Below the pieces are notes generated by a model. That model saw only the letters and a program-made list of their open reading frames with translations, had not been told where the DNA came from and did not search any database. A program made the translations under genes and the position numbers. 64,000 nt of DNA from Bacteroidia bacterium (GTDB taxonomy: Bacteria; Bacteroidota; Bacteroidia; B-17B0; Aurantibacillaceae): positions 124,001 to 188,000 of the forward strand of contig JACMNO010000061.1 in NCBI GenBank assembly GCA_014378485.1, in the 5' to 3' direction. Below are positions 25,823 through 35,383 of the stretch, in pieces. Position 1 is the first letter of the stretch. Each line of letters opens with the position of its first letter.

Positions 25823-28000
25823 ATGAAGTCATTTTTCTTTTCAATAGCCCTGTTTTTGGTAATAATAAACTGCCAGGCTCAAAAAACCATTTCTGTTGAG
25901 GATATCTGGAGCAAATATGCGTTTATGCCTGCTTCTGCCGGAGGGTTTAACGCGATGCAGGATGGGCTTCATTATACTGATTTGGAAAAAGAAGGTGATT
26001 TTGATAATATTGTTAAATATGAATTAAAATCAGGAAAAAAAATAGAAGTTCTTGTAAAAGGAGCATCTGTAAAGGTTGGTGATAAAACGATCGATATCAG
26101 TGGTTATTCTTTTAGTCCGGATGAAACAAAATTATTTTTCTCAACGGAAGCAGAAGGCATATATCGCCGTTCGTCTCTTGAAAAAAATTATGTCTATGAT
26201 TTAAAAACTGGTAAAACCACTGAATTGTCAGAGGGTGGAAAACAAATGTTTGCTACTTTCTCGCCAACAGGTAATAAAGTAGCGTTTGTTCGAGCCAACA
26301 ATTTATTTATTAAAGATCTTGAAAACGGAAAAGAAACGCAGGTAACTTCTGACGGAAAAAACAATGAAATTAAAAATGGTTGGGCAGATTGGGTTTATGA
26401 AGAAGAGTTTAGTAAGGCAAATTATTTTGATTGGAATGCCGATGGAAGCAAGCTGGCCTTTGTCCGTTTTGACGAGCGTAAAGTAAAAGAATATACATTT
26501 GATACTTATAATAACAATCTATACCCGGATAAAGTAACCTTTAAATATCCAAAAGCAGGTGAAGACAATTCTATCCTCTCGGTTCGTGTGTATGATCTGG
26601 TAAGTGCTAAAACTACACAAGTAGATATTGGCAAGGAAACAGATATTTATATACCACGCATACAATGGACTACTGATAAAAACACTTTATCTCTGCAGCG
26701 AATGAACCGTTTGCAAAATAAACTGGAATTAATGTACGCTAATGCCGCTGATGGTTCAACCAAAACAATTTTAACAGAAGAATCAAAAACATATATTGAC
26801 ATTACAGACGATCTGACTTTTTTACCTAATAATAAAGGTTTTATCTGGAGCAGTGAAAAGGATAATTTCAATCAACTTTATCACTACGACAACACTGGAA
26901 AACTAGTAAAACAGATCACTAAAGGAAACTGGGATGTGGTTTCTTTTAATGGCTATGATGAGAAGTTAAATACCTTGTATTATATTTCCACAGAGCAGGG
27001 ACAAATTAATCGTGATGTTTACAGTGTTAAATTAGATGGCACGAACAAAAAACGTTTATCCGTTCTTCAAGGCACATCCAGCGCGGACTTCAGCACAGGC
27101 TTAAAATATTATGTAAGCTCATATTCAAATGCAAACACACCACCTGTTTATGAATTGCATAGTGCGGATGGAAAATTGATTAAAGTATTGGAAGATAACA
27201 CCGCATTAAAAACAAAAATGAAAGAGTACAGCCTTTCAACCAAAGAGTTCTTTAAATTCAAAAATACAGATGGTGTTGAACTGAACGGTTGGATGATGAA
27301 ACCAAAGGACTTTGATGCGAATAAAAAATATCCTGTATACATGTTTGCTTATAATGGGCCGGGTTCCAACGAATGCAATAATGCCTGGGAAACTTTTGAT
27401 TTTTGGTGGCATTCGTTACTAAACCAGGAAGGCTACATGGTGGTTTGTGTAGATGGAAGAGGGACGTTAGGCCGTGGCCGTGAATTTAAACATTGCACGT
27501 ACCTGCAATTGGGAAAACTTGAAACATTGGATCAAATTGATGCTGCAAAATATTTAGGTAATTTACCTTATGTGGATAAAAGCCGGATTGGTTTCCAGGG
27601 ATGGAGCTATGGAGGTTATATGGCCTCTTTGTTAATTACCAAAGGAGCTGATTATTTTAAATCCACCATCGCGGTAGCACCTGTAACCAATTGGAAGTTT
27701 TATGATAATATTTATACCGAACGTTTTTTACGGAAGCCGCAAGATAATACAAGCGGATACGAAGATAATTCTCCTGTAAATTTTACAAAACAAATGAAAG
27801 GTAAATTTTTATTGGTTCACGGAAGTGGCGATGATAATGTGCATTTTCAAAATTCTATGGAACTGGCTAATTCATTAATCAAAAACAATAAAACATTTGA
27901 TTTTATGGTTTATCCTAATAAAAATCATGGTATTTATGGTGGGTACACCAGAACGCATTTGTACAACAAAATGCTGGATTTTGTGAAAACAAATCTGTAG
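25823..28000 (+). CDS. Dipeptidyl peptidase IV (S9 family)
   Basis: About 725 residues from the ATG at 25823; the frame opens at 25784, but the later start gives a clean signal peptide (MKSFFFSIALFLVIINCQAQ). The N-terminal eight-bladed propeller includes DWVYEEEF, the double-Glu motif that holds the substrate amino terminus. The C-terminal hydrolase domain has GWSYGGYMAS (Ser about 595), SGDDNVHF (Asp) and NKNHGIYG (His). DPP IV removes Xaa-Pro or Xaa-Ala dipeptides in the periplasm. It is monocistronic and divergent from the LytTR regulator. A TAGTGTTTG at 25762-25770 is a weak promoter candidate. Confidence 0.93.
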   Translation: MKSFFFSIALFLVIINCQAQKTISVEDIWSKYAFMPASAGGFNAMQDGLHYTDLEKEGDFDNIVKYELKSGKKIEVLVKGASVKVGDKTIDISGYSFSPDETKLFFSTEAEGIYRRSSLEKNYVYDLKTGKTTELSEGGKQMFATFSPTGNKVAFVRANNLFIKDLENGKETQVTSDGKNNEIKNGWADWVYEEEFSKANYFDWNADGSKLAFVRFDERKVKEYTFDTYNNNLYPDKVTFKYPKAGEDNSILSVRVYDLVSAKTTQVDIGKETDIYIPRIQWTTDKNTLSLQRMNRLQNKLELMYANAADGSTKTILTEESKTYIDITDDLTFLPNNKGFIWSSEKDNFNQLYHYDNTGKLVKQITKGNWDVVSFNGYDEKLNTLYYISTEQGQINRDVYSVKLDGTNKKRLSVLQGTSSADFSTGLKYYVSSYSNANTPPVYELHSADGKLIKVLEDNTALKTKMKEYSLSTKEFFKFKNTDGVELNGWMMKPKDFDANKKYPVYMFAYNGPGSNECNNAWETFDFWWHSLLNQEGYMVVCVDGRGTLGRGREFKHCTYLQLGKLETLDQIDAAKYLGNLPYVDKSRIGFQGWSYGGYMASLLITKGADYFKSTIAVAPVTNWKFYDNIYTERFLRKPQDNTSGYEDNSPVNFTKQMKGKFLLVHGSGDDNVHFQNSMELANSLIKNNKTFDFMVYPNKNHGIYGGYTRTHLYNKMLDFVKTNL

Positions 28001-28077
28001 CAACATTGGTGATTTTTAATTAATCTGTTGTTATCTACAACTCGTCTTAATTTATTTTATTGGTTCAATTATTTAGC

Positions 28078-28085
28078 TATATTTG
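28078..28085 (+). promoter_or_regulatory. Promoter -7 element of the patatin-porin operon
   Basis: TATATTTG is an exact TAnnTTTG match, with a TTG at 28060-28062 as a possible upstream element. The start codon follows 55 bp later. Confidence 0.55.
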
Positions 28086-28139
28086 GTAGTCTATTAATAT
28101 GCTAAATTGGTTTAACATTATAAAATAGAATTGGATTTG

Positions 28140-29171
28140 ATGAGTAATTCTGGAGCAAAAAAAGTAGGTATTGCCTTACAAGGTGGAGGGGCTCATGGAG
28201 CGTTTACCTGGGGAGTTTTAGATAAATTGTTGGAAGTTGATCATTTAGTGGCTGATGCCATGTGTGGAACGAGTGCCGGAGCAGTAAATGCTGTTGCCTG
28301 TGCTTATGGTTTGCATGTTGGTGGCCCTAAGAAAGCAAAAGAATTATTAGAAACACTTTGGAAAAAAGTGGCTCAGGCGGGCAGTATGTTTCAGCCCAGC
28401 ACCTTTGATAAAATATTTAGTAATGGTGATATTCATAATTCCCCGGGGTATATGATGTTCAATAACATGACGCAATATATGTCGCCATACAATTTTAACC
28501 CTTTAAATTTTAATCCGCTAAGAGATATTTTAACAGATTTGATTGATTTTAAAGAGCTGCAGATGTATCATAAAAAAAAGTTATTTATCTGCGCCACGAA
28601 TGTTAAAACCAACAGGGCAAAAATATTCAGCAATAAAGATATTACGGTGGATGCAGTATTAGCATCAGCTTGTTTGCCATTTTTATTCCAGGCTGTTCAA
28701 ATTGATGGCGAATATTACTGGGATGGAGGTTACATGGGAAACCCACCGATATTTCCTTTAATCACGAATACAAATTTGCATGATATTGTTTTGATTAAAA
28801 TTAATTCAGTTAATATCAGTTCTGTACCAACTTCTGCCAGGGATATTGCAGACAGGGTTAATGAAATATCATTTAACAGTAGTTTGATAAATGAAATGAA
28901 ACTGATTCATTACCGTAACGAATTGTTAAGGAACGGGATTTTAAAATCAGATGAAAAAACAAACAGAGAAATCTTTGTTCATACTATTTCAGGTTATGAT
29001 GCTTTGAGTCAGTTAAGCTATAGTAGTAAAATGAACACCTCATGGGATTTCCTTCTAAATTTAAAAGAACGCGGCCGCCAAACAGCTACAAAATGGCTGG
29101 AAACGGATTATAAGCAAGTCGGAATAAAATCTACCTTTGATGTTGAAGAGCATTTCTTCGATAAATTTTAA
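28140..29171 (+). CDS. Patatin-like phospholipase
   Basis: About 343 residues from the ATG at 28140; the longer frame begins with a TTG and is not needed. The family's oxyanion motif QGGGAHGAF (near residue 15), the nucleophile GTSAGA (Ser45) and DGGYMGNPP (Asp about 195) complete a Ser-Asp dyad. Patatins hydrolyse acyl chains of phospholipids; bacterial members are cytoplasmic or secreted. There is no signal peptide. It is followed after 20 bp by a porin gene and probably cotranscribed with it. The C-terminal part resembles the bacterial DUF3734-containing branch. Confidence 0.88.
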   Translation: MSNSGAKKVGIALQGGGAHGAFTWGVLDKLLEVDHLVADAMCGTSAGAVNAVACAYGLHVGGPKKAKELLETLWKKVAQAGSMFQPSTFDKIFSNGDIHNSPGYMMFNNMTQYMSPYNFNPLNFNPLRDILTDLIDFKELQMYHKKKLFICATNVKTNRAKIFSNKDITVDAVLASACLPFLFQAVQIDGEYYWDGGYMGNPPIFPLITNTNLHDIVLIKINSVNISSVPTSARDIADRVNEISFNSSLINEMKLIHYRNELLRNGILKSDEKTNREIFVHTISGYDALSQLSYSSKMNTSWDFLLNLKERGRQTATKWLETDYKQVGIKSTFDVEEHFFDKF

Positions 29172-29191
29172 GTTTTATTTTTCTGGTTTTA

Positions 29192-31033
29192 ATGATTAAA
29201 CATAGACATACTTTTTGTGGTAAAATTTTGCTGTATGTCTTGTTTATGTCTTTTGGGCTTAGAGCTCAGGTAAAGTATCCATCCGACAGCAGTTTTATTA
29301 ATACGCTTTCAAACGTTGATAAGAATAATCTGCAACAGTTCCGGTATTCAAATATTGATACAACTGTCAATAATTTTCAGAATTATTTTCCAAGGAATAC
29401 AAATGGACATTTGGGAATGCCTTCTTCGCCCATTTACATTAAATACCAGGCAAAAGCTTTAGGATTTAATATGTTAACAGCACCTTATCAAAACGATATG
29501 ATCAGTGCGGATGACATCAACTATTATCAAACCAAAGGACCTTATGCAAGTTTAACAGGTATAGCCGGAAGTAAACAAGAACAGGTTTTTAAAATGTTGT
29601 TTTCAAATACTTTTAAAAATAAATTAAATATTACGTTGGGGTTTAACCGTTATAGCGGAATTGGATTTTATAAAAATCAACAGAGCTTTACAAATAATTT
29701 TTACACCACATCAAACTACACTTCAAAAACCGGAAGAGCAGGATACTACGCTTACGTTTTATACAACAAAGTAAAGCATCAGGAAAACGGTGGCATTTCC
29801 AACGACACCATGTTTCTCGAAAATGTAATGGTGAATAAATTGTTATTGCCGGTTAATTTAAGTAATGCTAAACGCGAATATAGAAATACAACTTTTGATA
29901 TTAACCCATGGTTTAGGTTGAATAAATCGGAAGATAGTTCTAAATTATTATCTCATTTTATAGATTACCAGTTTAATTATTCAGGAACCTACACAAAATA
30001 TGTTGACCCAAATAGTGGCAGAGAAGGTTTTTACAATGTTTTTTATTTAGATACTGTTGCAACAAAAGATTCTTCTCATTGGAGGAGCATTAGCAATGGA
30101 TTAAATTATACATTGAAACTTAATCCAATAAATACCAAATTAAGAATAGGATTTAAGAACGAGATTAATCAGGTTTATCAATACCTGGATTCTTCATTCA
30201 TTAATAACAGTGTGAATGCTGGGCTTTATATATCGGGTAAAAGTTACAGCAGTTTCGCGAAAGTAAATTATATTTTTAGCGGTTCAAATGCCACTGATTA
30301 TTCAATGGATATTAATAACCGATATTTTAAAAAAATAGGCAAGGTTCCTTTTGCTGTAAACTTTAATGTAAATCTGGAAAAACGACATCCTGATTTTATT
30401 TACAACAATTGGGTAAGTAATCATTATATATGGACTAATAATTTTTCTCCTACAGATAAATTTCAGTCAACCTTTAGCATTTCAACTACTGATAATCGTT
30501 TTGACATAGGAGTCGTTTATCAAACCATCAAAAACTTTATTTATTTTAATGAACAGGCATTACCTGAACAAACACCTTTAGGAATTCAGAACCTAGCATT
30601 TTTTATTCATAAAGACATATTGTTATTTAAACATTTAGGAATTAATTCAGGTTACAGATACCAGACTTCATCTTATCCGGCTATTGTAAGTGTTCCTAAT
30701 CAGGTGATGAACGGAGCATTATATTACGAGGGTAATTTATTTAAACGTGCCTTACAGATCCAGATCGGATTCAATGCACAATATTTTAGTGAGTTTTACG
30801 GTTATGCTTACATGCCAGCCAGTAATCAGTATTATGTTCAAACAAACAAGATGGTTGGAAATTATCCTTTTGTAGATTTCTTTTTAAATGCCCGTATTAA
30901 ACCGGTTCGGATATTTGTGAAGATCGATCATGTGACACAGGGATTTTTAGGAAACAATTATTCGTTAGTTCCAGGTTATCTGCAAAATGATAGAGCTTTT
31001 AAGTTTGGTTTGAACTGGTTGTTTTTTGACTAG
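29192..31033 (+). CDS. Putative outer-membrane porin (Porin_10-like)
   Basis: 613 residues. A signal peptide (about 1-25, ending LRAQ) precedes a long series of amphipathic beta strands with Tyr/Phe-rich ends and a C-terminal strand ending in FD. The opening pattern (DTTVNNFQNYFPRNTNGHLG then SPIYIKYQ) matches the Bacteroidota putative porin family PF14121. These proteins are taken to form outer-membrane channels; no substrate is known. It shares the operon with the patatin gene and is convergent with the antiporter gene four bases downstream. Confidence 0.8.
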   Translation: MIKHRHTFCGKILLYVLFMSFGLRAQVKYPSDSSFINTLSNVDKNNLQQFRYSNIDTTVNNFQNYFPRNTNGHLGMPSSPIYIKYQAKALGFNMLTAPYQNDMISADDINYYQTKGPYASLTGIAGSKQEQVFKMLFSNTFKNKLNITLGFNRYSGIGFYKNQQSFTNNFYTTSNYTSKTGRAGYYAYVLYNKVKHQENGGISNDTMFLENVMVNKLLLPVNLSNAKREYRNTTFDINPWFRLNKSEDSSKLLSHFIDYQFNYSGTYTKYVDPNSGREGFYNVFYLDTVATKDSSHWRSISNGLNYTLKLNPINTKLRIGFKNEINQVYQYLDSSFINNSVNAGLYISGKSYSSFAKVNYIFSGSNATDYSMDINNRYFKKIGKVPFAVNFNVNLEKRHPDFIYNNWVSNHYIWTNNFSPTDKFQSTFSISTTDNRFDIGVVYQTIKNFIYFNEQALPEQTPLGIQNLAFFIHKDILLFKHLGINSGYRYQTSSYPAIVSVPNQVMNGALYYEGNLFKRALQIQIGFNAQYFSEFYGYAYMPASNQYYVQTNKMVGNYPFVDFFLNARIKPVRIFVKIDHVTQGFLGNNYSLVPGYLQNDRAFKFGLNWLFFD

Positions 31034-31037
31034 TCAA

Positions 31038-33311
31038 TTATTTTTTCAGAATCAATACCGACGGAACTTTTGTTAACCATACAGGCTCCAACTCCAATAA
31101 AGATTTCCAGGCATCTACACTAATCAAAAGTAAATCCATGGATTGTAAAAAAGTTTCGGTTATTTTATCCGGTGTGTAAATTGCAATATGGTTTGGTGCT
31201 TGTTGTTCAATGGCCCTAATATTTTCCTTGAAAACCGCATTGTTTTTTATCTTATCGTTATAATCAATCACAATAACTCTTGATTCATTATTATGGATCA
31301 TTTTCTGAGCATAAGACACCAGGAATTCATCTTCATTTGATAACACAAAAATAACAACATCATCCACTTTCTTTAAACCCTTATCTGCAAAAATTCCCAG
31401 TTCCATTTTAGTTGAACGAATGATTGCATTAGTCCTATCATCAAATCCGCTATCTAATATTTTTTCTGCACCAGTTAAAGTATGGTATAATTTTTCCGGG
31501 TTAATGATTCTTGTGGTAATTCCCAATATTTTTCCCAGGAAACTACCTTCGTACATGGATTGTCCCATGCCAACAATCAATAAATCATAATCTCCATGAT
31601 TGGCAGTTTCTATAATTTCTTTTTCAAAATCAAGGGTTGGTTTAAAAGATGTTTGGAGCGTTAGGTTATATTTATTAGCTTCCCGTTTAATAGGCTTAAA
31701 ACTATCGCGTTCTACCTCTCTAATGTTGTACTGATGTAATTCATTACTGGGTTCTAAGTGAAGGGCAGTTACAACTGAATTATTGGAGGTTTTTCCCATT
31801 AAACTGTTTACCAAACGAACCATGCTTTTACCTCGCTCAGAATCACCAAATGAAAAAAGTATTTTGTATTTACCTTGAGATTGAATATCACTTGGTTTTT
31901 CACTAACTATTTTATCAGGCATTAAATAATTAATGAAATCCAATGCGGGGCCTGTCATGAAAGTAGTGACTAAAGCCATGATCACTAACATAGCAAATAT
32001 AGGTGGGGATAGTATGCCCAGATCAAAACCTATATTCAAAACAATGAGTTCCATTAATCCTCTTGTGTTCATTAACGCACCAATCATTAAACTGTCTTTC
32101 CAAGATTGGCCAACAAACTTCGCGGCAATAGCGCTTCCGAAAAATTTCCCAATTACTGCTACAGCGATTATTAGGCCGCATATTTCCCACAAGTGAATGT
32201 CGTTTAATAAACCGATTTGGGTTCGTAAACCGGTAAATACAAAAAACAAGGGAAGTAAAAGTACCAGCGAAACGTCTTCCACTTTTTCAATAAACACATT
32301 TCTGAAATGTAAATTCTGCGGCATGATAACACCTGCCATAAATGCTCCGAATAGAGCGTGTATTCCGATGATCTCAGTTAAAAAAGATGATAGTAATAAT
32401 GTTACAAAAAAGATGGCTACAACAGGCTTACTTAAAGTGTCCTGGTGAGAATAAATGTCGCCTAAACGTTTTAAAAATGGCTGAACTACTTTTAACATGA
32501 GAAGCACGTAACCTATAGCCATCAAAATAATATAAAAAGCACTAAGTACGGAGCCAGCTTTTACTATGGCAATTACTGCGGCTAATATGCACCACGCTGT
32601 TATATCATCTGCTGCGGCGCAGGTTATTACAATTGCACCTAAACGTGTTTTTGTAAGTTGTCTTTCCTGAACAATACGGGCTAAAACAGGAAAAGCAGTG
32701 ATGCTCATTGAAATTCCGATGAATAAAGAGAAGGACAAAAAGTTTACATTTTCGGGCGCAAAGTTTTGATAAATTAAATAGGCTAAGCCCATTCCTAATG
32801 CGAAGGGAAAAATAATACTGGCATGACTAATGATAATTGCCTCATGCGCTTTTTTTTGTAATGTTTTTAAATCAAGTTCCATTCCCACAATGAACATAAA
32901 GAAGATAAGCCCAATCTGGCTAAAGAACTGAAGATTTGGCAATGAAGTTTTAGGAAACAAGAATAAAGAGTATTCCGGGAAGAACATGCCAATGAAGGAA
33001 GGACCTAAAAATATACCGGCAATTATTTCTCCAATCACGGTTGGTTGCCCAATTTTTCTGAATAAAAAACCAAAGATGCGTGAAATAACGATGATGGTTA
33101 TTATTTGTAATAATAATATAGCTAACGGATGTGTAATGTTATGGTGAAGGGTTTCCTTGATTTGGCTCCAACTGTTTGAATCCGCCATTTCACTGATTTT
33201 TGTCATTTTAGTGATTTCAAGTGGCTCACCTTTTTTTACAATGAAATACATCAGTAAGGCAAAACCGGTGATTGTTAAAATATAAAATGTGGCGTCTTTA
33301 AGATTTTTCAT
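31038..33311 (-). CDS. CPA2-type cation/proton antiporter with USP-like tail
   Basis: 757 residues. After an initial helix (about 10-27), a Na_H_Exchanger domain of about 12 helices spans 60-455, including the CPA2 markers GEIIAGIFLGPS, FMFIVGMELD and ITCAAADDITAWC (the double Asp is the ion site). The soluble C-terminal 280 residues resemble tandem universal-stress-protein folds (VVTALHLEPSNELHQ; LLIVGMGQSMYEGSFLG). The protein exchanges Na+ or K+ for protons at the inner membrane. It overlaps the upstream small gene by 14 bp. Confidence 0.9.
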   Translation of the reverse strand: MKNLKDATFYILTITGFALLMYFIVKKGEPLEITKMTKISEMADSNSWSQIKETLHHNITHPLAILLLQIITIIVISRIFGFLFRKIGQPTVIGEIIAGIFLGPSFIGMFFPEYSLFLFPKTSLPNLQFFSQIGLIFFMFIVGMELDLKTLQKKAHEAIIISHASIIFPFALGMGLAYLIYQNFAPENVNFLSFSLFIGISMSITAFPVLARIVQERQLTKTRLGAIVITCAAADDITAWCILAAVIAIVKAGSVLSAFYIILMAIGYVLLMLKVVQPFLKRLGDIYSHQDTLSKPVVAIFFVTLLLSSFLTEIIGIHALFGAFMAGVIMPQNLHFRNVFIEKVEDVSLVLLLPLFFVFTGLRTQIGLLNDIHLWEICGLIIAVAVIGKFFGSAIAAKFVGQSWKDSLMIGALMNTRGLMELIVLNIGFDLGILSPPIFAMLVIMALVTTFMTGPALDFINYLMPDKIVSEKPSDIQSQGKYKILFSFGDSERGKSMVRLVNSLMGKTSNNSVVTALHLEPSNELHQYNIREVERDSFKPIKREANKYNLTLQTSFKPTLDFEKEIIETANHGDYDLLIVGMGQSMYEGSFLGKILGITTRIINPEKLYHTLTGAEKILDSGFDDRTNAIIRSTKMELGIFADKGLKKVDDVVIFVLSNEDEFLVSYAQKMIHNNESRVIVIDYNDKIKNNAVFKENIRAIEQQAPNHIAIYTPDKITETFLQSMDLLLISVDAWKSLLELEPVWLTKVPSVLILKK

Positions 33312-33795
33312 TATCTGTTTTTTTTATTTTTTTAGGGAAATAGAATACAAAGCCGGCAACTGTGCGAATACCAGCTTGCCAGGTAGATCTGTCATCAGTT
33401 TCAAAGTAAGGGGCAGCTTCAAAAAATAATCCTGCATTTTGAAATGGAAAGGGGAATGCTTCTACACCAATTGGTATAATGGCTCCATGCTTGTGAGTAG
33501 TAGTAAAGTTCCAGTTGTTTCTAAATCCTAAGCCCATATGAAAGCGGACTTTCTCTAAACGTACCAGACGATATATAACGGATGCTTCTGATATAAAAGA
33601 TGAAGTACTTGATGCATTGCTGTACAAATTCGCTTTTGTGATACGGGTATCTAATGAAACGCGTTTATCTTTATTTAATCGGAACCCCAGCCCTGTTTCA
33701 GTTCCTGTTGGATAAATGCCAATACCTACAGTTGTTTGACTTTTTAAAGCCAAAAAAGAAATAATAAACCCTGTAACAATTAAATATTTCCTCAT
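33298..33795 (-). CDS. Small secreted beta-rich protein
   Basis: 165 residues with a signal peptide (about 1-19). The mature part alternates short strands (VGIGIYPTGTETGLGFRLN; FHMGLGFRNNWNF), suggesting an outer-membrane or periplasmic beta-barrel fragment of eight or fewer strands. No named family. It overlaps the antiporter start by 14 bp, so the two are co-translated; a joint role in ion or envelope homeostasis is only a guess. Confidence 0.65.
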   Translation of the reverse strand: MRKYLIVTGFIISFLALKSQTTVGIGIYPTGTETGLGFRLNKDKRVSLDTRITKANLYSNASSTSSFISEASVIYRLVRLEKVRFHMGLGFRNNWNFTTTHKHGAIIPIGVEAFPFPFQNAGLFFEAAPYFETDDRSTWQAGIRTVAGFVFYFPKKIKKTDNEKS

Positions 33796-33889
33796 GTGAA
33801 AATTTAAGTAAAGTTAGCTCGGAAAGACGGATGGAAATAATCGCTGTTTTACGAATGTAACAAGAACTGTAAATAATGTAACAAAATGC

Positions 33890-34612
33890 TTAAGCCTTGA
33901 TTTTTAGTTTAAATTCATCACGATATACTTCACCTAATACAAGATTGATAACACTTCCATTTTTTAATTGGATACTGGTTTTTATCTCATCTGACGTAAA
34001 GTGAACAACGGCTTTTAATGCAATAATCTCTTTTTTATTGACACGGCAAAATTTTTCAGTTGGTAAAACGGATAACAGTTGTTCAAAACTTGTATTCTTG
34101 ATTGTAGTTTTTAGTCCTTTTTCGAGATAAACAAATTTATCTCTACTGTCATTTTCAGAGGCTGTTATATAAAGAATATCATTAAAGGCCAATACTGTTT
34201 TTCCCTTGTCTGTATTCCATAGAGCCTGTTTTATTTCTGTTTTTATTTGTGTTTGCAAAATAGCTTTTGCTTTGGTAATGGCTTTTTCAAAACGGTCTTT
34301 TTGCAATGGTTTTCTAATGTAATCTACTGCATTTAGATCAAAGGCTTCGGCAGCGAACTCTTTATAAGCCGTAGTGAAAATAATCAGCTTGTCTTTTAAA
34401 TGTTGTGCGATTTCAAGGCCTGTATGTTCAGGCATTTGGATATCCAAAATACAAGCGTTGAAATCAAGATGATGAATAGCCTCTAAAAATTTAACGGGAT
34501 CATTAAATGCTTTTACCACTTCCACACCCGGAATTTCTTCACACAATACTTTCATATAGCTTAGCGCTGGAAGCTCATCATCCAGCAGCAAACACTTTAG
34601 ATTTGTAGTCAA
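33890..34612 (-). CDS. LytTR-family response regulator (system B)
   Basis: 240 residues from a TTG start at 34610-34612; the first ATG is 19 codons later and would cut off the acidic pair DD (11-12), so TTG is accepted. Asp57 in ACILDIQMP is the phosphorylation site, and the KP loop follows (YIRKPL). The C-terminal LytTR domain has DILYITASENDSRDKFVYLE and KFCRVNKKEI. It begins 35 bp inside the 3' end of its sensor kinase gene, a strong sign of a paired, coupled two-component system. Confidence 0.92.
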   Translation of the reverse strand: MTTNLKCLLLDDELPALSYMKVLCEEIPGVEVVKAFNDPVKFLEAIHHLDFNACILDIQMPEHTGLEIAQHLKDKLIIFTTAYKEFAAEAFDLNAVDYIRKPLQKDRFEKAITKAKAILQTQIKTEIKQALWNTDKGKTVLAFNDILYITASENDSRDKFVYLEKGLKTTIKNTSFEQLLSVLPTEKFCRVNKKEIIALKAVVHFTSDEIKTSIQLKNGSVINLVLGEVYRDEFKLKIKA

Positions 34613-35330
34613 GTAGGTTAAGTTTTAAATGAGAGATAAATACATCGTTTTCAATAAACTGATCCAATGTATAACATTCTTTGTAAATTATATCAAGTCG
34701 TTTTTTTATACTTTTTTTTCCAAGGCCACTGTTTGGTTTTTTAAGAGCAGGTTTAGTGCTGGTTTTATTAGCAACTGTAAGTGCAAAATAATCATCCTTT
34801 AATTCAAAAGTAATTGAAATAAAAGAATCACTACTTTGCAGATCAGCATGTTTAAAGGCATTTTCGATAAGGTCAACAGAGATCATTGGCGCCAACAGAT
34901 CCTGGTTGTAAAGTGGATGAGTTTCATCCACTTTATTTTTAATTTTTATATCAAATAGAGGACTCAGTTTTAATTTGTTAATTTCAATAAGGTTCAGTGC
35001 AAAATCGAGTTCTTCTTTCACACTTACAAAACGCTTATCTGTTTCGTACAAAATATAGTCCAAAACATTACTTAATTTATCTAACGAAAAATAAGTCTGA
35101 TATGCATGCGATTGAATAGAGTTTAAGATGTTTTTAAATAAATGCGGATTGATTTTGTATTTAATATCTTCTAATTCAATTGAGTTAAATTTAGTTTCTA
35201 AAACTTTATAATCATTTTGCAACAGACTATTTTTTTTATTAATGCGATTAATTTTTATTAATAAATATGCAATATAGCTGAGTAATATTGCTGATAAGCT
35301 CGAAAGTAGTATGATGTTGGAAATAATCAT
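34578..35330 (-). CDS. LytS-type sensor histidine kinase (system B)
   Basis: 250 residues: one N-terminal membrane helix (about 5-24), a short coiled segment, and the His_kinase domain with the phosphoacceptor in NPHLFKNILNSIQSHAY (His about 64), followed by an ATPase lobe (VDLIENAFKHAD, GLGKKSIKKR). No extracellular sensing domain is present, so the signal must come through the membrane helix or a partner. The gene overlaps its LytTR regulator by 35 bp. It is much shorter than the kinase at 21316-24246. Confidence 0.92.
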   Translation of the reverse strand: MIISNIILLSSLSAILLSYIAYLLIKINRINKKNSLLQNDYKVLETKFNSIELEDIKYKINPHLFKNILNSIQSHAYQTYFSLDKLSNVLDYILYETDKRFVSVKEELDFALNLIEINKLKLSPLFDIKIKNKVDETHPLYNQDLLAPMISVDLIENAFKHADLQSSDSFISITFELKDDYFALTVANKTSTKPALKKPNSGLGKKSIKKRLDIIYKECYTLDQFIENDVFISHLKLNLLDYKSKVFAAG

Positions 35331-35383
35331 TTATAAAGACGAAATTACAAAGAATTTTTATAGGAACACAAACGAACTATACT